From Curtobacterium sp. 9128 (lineage in GTDB: Bacteria > Actinomycetota > Actinomycetes > Actinomycetales > Microbacteriaceae): a stretch of 64,000 nucleotides of DNA. The stretch's first letter is position 1. Each line of letters opens with the position of its first letter. Positions 55,492 to 64,000 of the stretch are shown one piece after another. The notes beneath the pieces were generated by a model. The model saw only the letters and a program-made list of their open reading frames with translations, was not told the origin of the DNA and ran no database searches. The translations under genes were made by a program, and so were the position numbers. The stretch lies in the NCBI RefSeq assembly GCF_007673775.1, contig NZ_VEAF01000005.1:250157-314156 (forward strand), given 5' to 3'.

Positions 55492-57774
55492 CTACTGCCC
55501 TGCTGCGGGAGCCGCGGGAGCAGCCGGAGCCGCCGGGGTCGAGGGCTGGGTGTTCCCGGGGGTCGTCGAGCCACCGGACGAGCCGGACGATCCCGACGAT
55601 CCCGTGGCACCGGACGTCGACGAGGACGACGGCGGAGCCTGCACCTGCCCGATCATCGCCGGGTCGGGCGCCGGGAGCGCTCCCCCGCCGACGTGGGCGT
55701 CGAGGTACTGCATCATCGACTTCCCGATGCCGAACTTCGCGCTGTACCCGGTCGTGTGCTGCAGGAACGGCCAGTTCGCCAGCGGCACGTTGCCCGAGAC
55801 GTTGCCCACCCAGGTGGCGTTCGTGTACTTGGTGGTCGACGCCACCAGCCAGTTCTGGACGTCGCCGTCCGTGGTGCCGGTCTTGGCGAACTTCGGCGTG
55901 CTGTCTCCCGGGTTCGCGCTCTCCGCGGTGCCGTTGCCGTGCAGGACGCCCTGCAACGCGTAGTCGACGGTGCCCGCGACCTCCTTCGAGACGCCCTGGG
56001 TGCAGCTCGTCGGCGTCGGTGTGATCTTCGCGCCGTCCGCGGTGGTGACCGAGTCGATCGCGGTCGGCGTGCAGACGATGCCGTCGTTGGCGAACCCGGC
56101 GTAGGCCTCGGCGAGGTCGATGGGCGAGAGCTCGTTGATGCCGAGGATCGAGGCCGGGTATTCCTTCAGTGGCGTGCCGTCGGCGCGGTGGATGCCCATC
56201 GACTGCGCGAGCTGCGTGATCTTGCACAGGTCGAGCTGCTTGCCCATCGCGGCGAAGGCCGTGTTGATCGACTCGGTGGTGGCGTCCTGGACGGTCATGG
56301 ACGGCGGGACGTTCTCGGCGTTCGCGACCTGCCAGGGCGAGCCCCCGACCCCTTGGCACGAGTTGGTGAACTCACTCTGCGGGAAGGTGTGCTCCGTCGT
56401 GGGGACCGACTCCGACAGGGTGTGTCCGGTCGCGAGCCACTCCGCCAGGGTGAACACCTTGTACGTCGAACCGGTCTGGAAGCCCCCGGAGTTGCCGTAG
56501 TCGATGTCCGCGCTGTAGTTCACCGCGGTCTCGCCGGGGCCAGCGGAGTCGGACTGCGTGTACGTCGTGTTCTGGACCATGGACAGGATGCGGCCGGTCC
56601 CCGGTTCGACGGTGACGTTCGACCCGCCGGCGTTGACGCCAGCCATCGTGGTGGGGACGTACGTCGACAGGGCGTTCTGCGCCTGGGCCTGGAGGTCGAG
56701 GTCGAGGGACGTGTGGATCTGCAGCCCCTCGGTGTCGAGTGCGCCGATGCGGTCGGCGGTGGTCTTGCCGAACGCGGGGTCCTGCAGCACCTGGTCGCGG
56801 ACGTAGTCGCAGAAGTACCCGGCGTCGTGGTCGGTCGCCGCGGCGGAGCACCCGTTCGCCGTCGGGGTGATCTTCGGCTGCACCGGCGTCGCGATCGCCT
56901 GCTGCTCCTCGGCCTTGGTGATCGAGTGGTGCGCGAGCATCCGGCGGAGCACGTAGTCGCGGCGGTCCTTCGTCGCCTTGTAGCCGTTCGCCGCTCCGTT
57001 GGCGGTCGAGTCCGGCTGGTCGATGCGCAGGTTCGAGGGGTTGTTCAGGATCGCGACGAGCGTGGCCGACTGCACGAGGGACAGGTCCTTCGCCGAGACA
57101 CCGAAGTAGTACTGCGCACCGGCCTCGGCGCCGTACACACGACCGCCGAGCCCGACGATGTTGAGGTACCCCGTCAGGATGTCCTGCTTCGAGTACTTCT
57201 TGTTCACCGCGATCGCGTAGCGCATCTCCTGCAGCTTCCGCTCCGGGGTGACACCGGCGGCGTCCTGGTAGCAGGCGTCGATCTTCGCCTTCGTCGCCGC
57301 CGCGTCCTTGCCGGTGAGCTGCTCGCACTGCTGCACGAGGACGTTCTTCACGTACTGCTGCGTGATGCTCGAGCCGCCCTGCACGTCCCCGCCGACCGCG
57401 GTGGCGGCAGCGCCGCGGAGCGTGCCGATGACGTCGATGCCGCCCTCGTCGTAGTACCGGGGGTCCTCGGTGTCGATCGCGGCCTGCTTGAGCGTCGTCG
57501 CGATGGCGTCGGACTTCACGATCGTGCGGTTCTCGGCGTAGAACGAGGCGATCTTGACGTCCTGGCCGCCCTGCTTCGCGTAGACGGTCGACACCTGCTG
57601 CGGGGTCTGGACGTCGAGGTAGCTCGGCAGGTCCTCGAAGAACGCCGCCGCACCGGACGCGCCCTCGCCGGCCACCGCGACGGCCGGGGTGACCGCGACC
57701 GCGACGAGCAGGCCGGCGAGCGCGGACATCACGACGAACATCAGGAAGGAGCCCGGCCACCGCATCACACGCAT
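55492..57774 (-). CDS. Class A penicillin-binding protein
   Basis: 760-residue bifunctional peptidoglycan synthase. One N-terminal membrane segment (residues 9-35), a GT51 glycosyltransferase with catalytic E103 (IDTEDPRYYDEGGID) and GGSSITQQYVKN, then a transpeptidase with S436-x-x-K439 (TGSTYK), Ser-x-Asn (SINTAFAAMG) and K631-T-G (AKTGTTDG). The tail is a Ser/Gly and Pro/Ala repeat. No PASTA domains. ATG 57774 is the first of two; 57765 is possible. Confidence 0.95.
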   Translation of the reverse strand: MRVMRWPGSFLMFVVMSALAGLLVAVAVTPAVAVAGEGASGAAAFFEDLPSYLDVQTPQQVSTVYAKQGGQDVKIASFYAENRTIVKSDAIATTLKQAAIDTEDPRYYDEGGIDVIGTLRGAAATAVGGDVQGGSSITQQYVKNVLVQQCEQLTGKDAAATKAKIDACYQDAAGVTPERKLQEMRYAIAVNKKYSKQDILTGYLNIVGLGGRVYGAEAGAQYYFGVSAKDLSLVQSATLVAILNNPSNLRIDQPDSTANGAANGYKATKDRRDYVLRRMLAHHSITKAEEQQAIATPVQPKITPTANGCSAAATDHDAGYFCDYVRDQVLQDPAFGKTTADRIGALDTEGLQIHTSLDLDLQAQAQNALSTYVPTTMAGVNAGGSNVTVEPGTGRILSMVQNTTYTQSDSAGPGETAVNYSADIDYGNSGGFQTGSTYKVFTLAEWLATGHTLSESVPTTEHTFPQSEFTNSCQGVGGSPWQVANAENVPPSMTVQDATTESINTAFAAMGKQLDLCKITQLAQSMGIHRADGTPLKEYPASILGINELSPIDLAEAYAGFANDGIVCTPTAIDSVTTADGAKITPTPTSCTQGVSKEVAGTVDYALQGVLHGNGTAESANPGDSTPKFAKTGTTDGDVQNWLVASTTKYTNATWVGNVSGNVPLANWPFLQHTTGYSAKFGIGKSMMQYLDAHVGGGALPAPDPAMIGQVQAPPSSSSTSGATGSSGSSGSSGGSTTPGNTQPSTPAAPAAPAAPAAGQ

Positions 57775-57958
57775 GGACTGCACCGTAGGGAGCCGCCCTG
57801 GACCGGGACTGCTGCGGAGGCCGTCGAAGCTGCAGCGGTCCACAGGTTGCGGTCACGATCGGGTCACAGACCAAGCCGCCGACCACCCCGGGAGCGGCAG
57901 GTCCGGTCGGTGCGGAGCGTCGCGCAGCAGCCGACTCGGAGCAACGGGTCGAGCGGTG

Positions 57959-59395
57959 TCAGTCTCGCGGCTGCAGGTCCTGCGGACGGACCAGGAACAT
58001 GTCCGGCGACACCTGCACGAGCCCCTCGCCGCGTCCGTTGCCGCGGTGGTCCCGGCCGCGGACCAGATCGCTCCGGCCCACGGCGATGAGCGCGACGTCG
58101 TGCAGCGAGGCCGTCCCGGGCTTGAGGTAGTCGTTGTGCCCGATCGGCCTCCGGAAGACGTCACCGGCGTCCGCGGTGTCGATCCCACCGGCGAGGTCGA
58201 GGACCGTCGACCCGAACCCGGCCCCGCCCGGGTCGACGCCGAAGTACCCGGAACCGGCGATGGGGTCCCAGTGCGCCCCGCCGACGAAGACCCCGCCGGC
58301 ACCGACGGCGAGCTGGGACGCGCTCCGGACGTCACTGCCGGGTGACCCGAGGAGCGTCAGGCTGTCCGCGTGCATGTGCCCAGACGACAGGGCGATGAGG
58401 GCCGTCGTCGACCCGTACGAGTGCGCCACGATCCCCATCCGCGGCTCGGCACCCGCGCGCGTCTGCTGGATCCCGTCGACCACACGCTCGAGCCGGTGCG
58501 CACCGGTCTTCGCCAGGTCGAGCGACAGGATGTTCGACAGGTCGGGCGTCCGGTACCCCATCCACGCGACGACCGCGAGTCCCGTCCCGGCACCGGGTGC
58601 CGCGATCGGCGACAGCGTCGCCTGTTCGTCGTAGAGGTCGCCGGCCGTCGCGGTGAAGTCGACCATCTGACCGGTGACGGTGAAGAACATCCCGGGGACC
58701 ACCACCGTCACGTCCGCCGCGGTGCTGAGGTCGCCGAGCGCGATGGCCGCCCGACCCGATCCGCGCGTGTCGAGCGCCATCAGCGTCTTCGGCGGCCCGT
58801 CGGGGTCCGGGACGAGCGACGCGCGGACCTGCCCGAGCATCGCCCGCTCGGAGGCCGTGGTCCGGTCGTCGGCGAGCGCGCGGGCGAGCACGGTGCGGTT
58901 CGCGCGGTCCCGGGCGGCGTACGGCAGGCCGTCGAGGTTGCCGACGACGACGGGGGCGTCCTGCTCGAGCCGCGCCTGGACGCCGGCGCCGAGTCCGGCC
59001 CACCACGAGCGCGCGACCGCCGCCGAGGGCGGGTCGTCCATCGCGGTGGCGGCGACGCGCGGGTCACGATCCGCGGCTGCGAGGACCGCTCGGGAGGCTG
59101 TGCTCAGGTCGTCGAGGAACGCGCGGCCGTGGTCGGCCTGCAGGTCGGCGAGGTCGGGGTGCGCTCCGGACGCGACCTGCGGCTGGGCATCGGCGGTGCG
59201 GTGGACGACCGCGACGACGTCGCTCGGGGCTTCGGGCACCACCGGAGACCCGAGCACTCCGAGGGAGTGCATCGAGGCGGTGAGCAGTGCAGCGGCGAGC
59301 AGCAGCAATACCGGTCTCCCCCGGGCGGGCCGTCCCGTCGACCCCCTGCAGGCGACAGGTGATGCGCTTCCGAGTGTAAGGAGATCGGCGGACAT
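57959..59395 (-). CDS. DUF1023-type alpha/beta hydrolase, membrane-anchored
   Basis: 478-residue protein with an N-terminal signal or membrane segment (residues 27-50), a helical middle part and a C-terminal alpha/beta-hydrolase domain of the DUF1023 type. Nucleophile Ser326 is in VAHSYGSTT, with GGAHWDPIAG and IGHNDYLKP supplying possible Asp and His. Substrate unknown; the family is common in actinobacteria and extracellular. The 184-base gap before the PBP gene has no gene. Confidence 0.85.
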   Translation of the reverse strand: MSADLLTLGSASPVACRGSTGRPARGRPVLLLLAAALLTASMHSLGVLGSPVVPEAPSDVVAVVHRTADAQPQVASGAHPDLADLQADHGRAFLDDLSTASRAVLAAADRDPRVAATAMDDPPSAAVARSWWAGLGAGVQARLEQDAPVVVGNLDGLPYAARDRANRTVLARALADDRTTASERAMLGQVRASLVPDPDGPPKTLMALDTRGSGRAAIALGDLSTAADVTVVVPGMFFTVTGQMVDFTATAGDLYDEQATLSPIAAPGAGTGLAVVAWMGYRTPDLSNILSLDLAKTGAHRLERVVDGIQQTRAGAEPRMGIVAHSYGSTTALIALSSGHMHADSLTLLGSPGSDVRSASQLAVGAGGVFVGGAHWDPIAGSGYFGVDPGGAGFGSTVLDLAGGIDTADAGDVFRRPIGHNDYLKPGTASLHDVALIAVGRSDLVRGRDHRGNGRGEGLVQVSPDMFLVRPQDLQPRD

Positions 59396-59460
59396 CGGGC
59401 CGTTCGTCGGCGACTTGTCCCCCGAACTGGGCACGTCGCCGCGGGGATGCCCGCTCCCGG

Positions 59461-62058
<2,598 letters not shown>

Positions 62059-63165
62059 TCAGGCGTCGACGGGGACGGCGCTCACGGTCGTGTCGATCGT
62101 GCACTGTCCGAGCACGCGGGTGCCGACGTAGACCACCGCGGTCTGGCCGGGGGCGACGCCGGAGAGCGGCGCGTCGACGTCGATGACGAGGGCGCCGTCG
62201 GCCACGCGGGCCGTCGCGGGGACGGGGTCGGCGTGCGCGCGGATCTGGACGTCGCACGCGAACGGCACGGACGGGTCGACCGGCGCCGAACCGGCCCAGG
62301 TGAACCGGGCACCGGACAGCGAGGTGACGTCGAGCGCCTCCTTCGGGCCGACCACCACGGTGTTGTCCTTCGGGCGGATCTCGAGCACGAAGCGGGGCTT
62401 GCCGTCCGGCGCCGGGCGGCCGAGTGCGAGCCCGCGGCGCTGACCCACGGTGTAGCCGGTCGCACCCTCGTGCGCGCCGACCACCGTCCCGTCGCGCTCG
62501 ACGACGTCGCCGGGAGCGGTCCCGACGCGGTCGGCGAGCCAGCCCCTGGTGTCGCCGTCCGGGATGAAGCAGATGTCGTAGGAGTCGGGCTTCTGCGCGA
62601 CGGTGAGGCCCCGCGCCGCCGCCTCTGCCCGGACCTCGTCCTTCGAGGGGGTGGCCCCGAGCGGGAACATCGCATGCTGGAGCTGCTCGGCGGTGAGCAC
62701 GCCGAGCACGTACGACTGGTCCTTCGCCCACGCGGCGGAGCGGTGCAGTTCGCGGGTGCCGTCCGCGCCGGTCACGATCGAGGCGTAGTGCCCCGTGCAG
62801 ACGGCGTCGAAGCCGAGGGCCAGGGCCTTCTCGAGGAGTGCGGCGAACTTGATCCGCTCGTTGCAGCGCATGCAGGGGTTCGGCGTCCGACCGGCCTGGT
62901 ACTCGGCCACGAAGTCGTCGACGACGTCCTCCTTGAACCGCGCCGAGAAGTCCCACACGTAGTACGGGATCCCGAGGGCCGAGGCCGCGCGCTGGGCGTC
63001 CATCGAGTCCTCGATGGTGCAGCACCCGCGGCTGCCGGTCCGGAGCGTCCCGGGCATCCGGCTCAGCGCGAGGTGCACCCCGACGACGTCGTGGCCGGCG
63101 TCGACTGCCCTGGCCGCGGCCACCGCCGAGTCGACCCCACCGCTCATCGCCGCCAGAACACGCAT
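62059..63165 (-). CDS. mnmA: tRNA 2-thiouridylase
   Basis: 368-residue MnmA that makes 2-thiouridine at position 34 of tRNA for Lys, Glu and Gln. PP-loop SGGVDS (8-13), catalytic C101 ([10 protein letters not shown]) and C199 ([10 protein letters not shown]). The C-terminal beta-barrel with PRFVLEI follows. It is divergent from the MFS gene with 42 bases between the starts. It is separated from ligA by a 135-base gap with no gene. Confidence 0.96.
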   Translation of the reverse strand: MRVLAAMSGGVDSAVAAARAVDAGHDVVGVHLALSRMPGTLRTGSRGCCTIEDSMDAQRAASALGIPYYVWDFSARFKEDVVDDFVAEYQAGRTPNPCMRCNERIKFAALLEKALALGFDAVCTGHYASIVTGADGTRELHRSAAWAKDQSYVLGVLTAEQLQHAMFPLGATPSKDEVRAEAAARGLTVAQKPDSYDICFIPDGDTRGWLADRVGTAPGDVVERDGTVVGAHEGATGYTVGQRRGLALGRPAPDGKPRFVLEIRPKDNTVVVGPKEALDVTSLSGARFTWAGSAPVDPSVPFACDVQIRAHADPVPATARVADGALVIDVDAPLSGVAPGQTAVVYVGTRVLGQCTIDTTVSAVPVDA

Positions 63166-63207
63166 GCATCCAGGGTAACTCCCGGGCAGGCGTAGCGTTG
63201 GGCAGCG

Positions 63208-64000
63208 ATGACGACGACCCCAGCACCCGGCCCCTTCGACATGCGGGCCGTGCTGCTCTCCGGGTTCCTGCCCGCGGCGCTCTTCGCGATCGGCGAAGGC
63301 GCGATCATCCCGATCATCCCGATCGCGGCGAACTCACTCGGCGCGAGCCTCGCGATCGCCGGGTTCGTGGCGTCGCTCATCCTCGTCGGCGAGCTCATCG
63401 GCGACGTCCCGTCGGGGGTCGTCGTCGCGCGGATCGGCGAGCGGAACGCGATGATCGGCGCCGCGATGGTGTCCATCGCCGGACTGGTCGTCTGCACCGT
63501 CGCGCCGAACCCCCTCGTGCTCGCGGTCGGCGTGTTCCTCGTCGGGGTGTCCACCGCCGTGTTCGCCCTGGCCCGGCACGCCTACATGACCACGGCGATC
63601 CCGGTCGCGATCCGGGCCCGTGCCCTGTCGAGCCTCGGGGGCGTCTTCCGCTTCGGCTACTTCGTCGGGCCGTTCATCGCCGCCGGTGTCGTCCACCTGA
63701 CCGGCACCACGCAGAGCGCGTTCTGGATCCACGTGGTCTGCTGTCTCCTGGCGGCGGTGACCCTGCTCGTCCTCCGTGACCCCGCGACGGGCACGCGCGG
63801 TCTCCGGAGGCCGAGCCGAGCCTCCCGTGCGGACGTGCCGGCCACGTTGGAAGGCGAGGAGTTCGTCGAACAGGAGGCGCACGGGCTCTTCCGCACCATC
63901 CGCGAGCACCACCGCGTGCTCCTGCGCCTCGGCAGTGGTGCCGGCCTGATCGGCGCCATGCGGGCGGGGCGGCAGGTGATCCTGCCGCTCTGGGCCGTGA
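63208..64000 (+). CDS. MFS transporter (partial)
   Basis: The open frame runs off the window after 264 residues. Six membrane segments are visible, then a long loop. The conserved MFS motif between segments 2 and 3 reads [22 protein letters not shown]. The central loop DNA carries a GGAGGC/GCCTCCCG copy (63805-63827). The ATG at 63208 is followed by a short Pro-rich tail and then the first membrane segment. Substrate unknown. Confidence 0.9.
   Translation, partial: MTTTPAPGPFDMRAVLLSGFLPAALFAIGEGAIIPIIPIAANSLGASLAIAGFVASLILVGELIGDVPSGVVVARIGERNAMIGAAMVSIAGLVVCTVAPNPLVLAVGVFLVGVSTAVFALARHAYMTTAIPVAIRARALSSLGGVFRFGYFVGPFIAAGVVHLTGTTQSAFWIHVVCCLLAAVTLLVLRDPATGTRGLRRPSRASRADVPATLEGEEFVEQEAHGLFRTIREHHRVLLRLGSGAGLIGAMRAGRQVILPLWAV

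Overview
The window is a very GC-rich, gene-dense actinobacterial chromosome segment. GatCAB, treX-treY-treZ, an ECF thiamine-type transporter, DUF3054 and DUF3097 proteins and a class F sortase together suggest the family Microbacteriaceae, and Curtobacterium is my best guess (inference; no rRNA is present). I see no tRNA, rRNA, prophage, transposase or CRISPR array. I recognise 52 genes, two of them cut by the window edges. Many neighbouring genes overlap by 4 bases (ATGA or GTGA), so translational coupling is widespread.

Layout. 1-1.66 kb: an ECF transporter (ATPase and S component) behind a TPP riboswitch. 1.75-8.8 kb: a GerW-like gene, then the treX-treY-treZ operon, which makes trehalose from glycogen. 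8.9-16.7 kb: an envelope glycan region with a polyprenol-phosphate mannosyltransferase-like enzyme, a sortase, a GH8 glycosidase, a secreted DUF4397 protein, a GT39-like membrane glycosyltransferase, a processive-type GT2 and a GtrA flippase-like protein. 16.8-25 kb: two aldo/keto reductases, an AbiEi/DUF559-like protein, YceI, a DinB-like protein, an MpaB-like oxygenase and an acyl-CoA ligase, among long blocks of palindromic repeats. 25-30 kb: an APC permease, a DrrAB-type ABC exporter and a Gln/Gly-rich protein. 30-35.9 kb: a five-gene ABC importer operon ending in a fused glycerophosphodiesterase and inositol monophosphatase, with a perfect 18-bp LacI-type palindrome upstream. 36-42.5 kb: a second AbiEi/DUF559-like gene, DUF3054 plus a LacI regulator, a small unknown gene, DUF3097, a GNAT acetyltransferase and a zinc alcohol dehydrogenase. 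42.6-49.7 kb: a sugar-use locus (ROK regulator, ABC importer, GH4 phospho-glycosidase, BadF-type kinase). 49.9-51.8 kb: a type III polyketide synthase with a methyltransferase. 52-64 kb: housekeeping genes gatCAB, a class A penicillin-binding protein, a DUF1023 hydrolase, ligA, mnmA and a partial MFS transporter.

What stands out. Several distinct families of short GC-rich palindromic repeats fill the gaps between genes. One family (core GGAGGC/GCCTCC) also lies inside at least seven coding sequences, always in N-terminal tails, linkers or loops. The best candidates for under-described biology are the glycan locus with its unusual sortase, the GDPD-IMPase operon, the ABC-GH4-kinase locus and the repeat families. 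None of these is proved novel by sequence reading alone.
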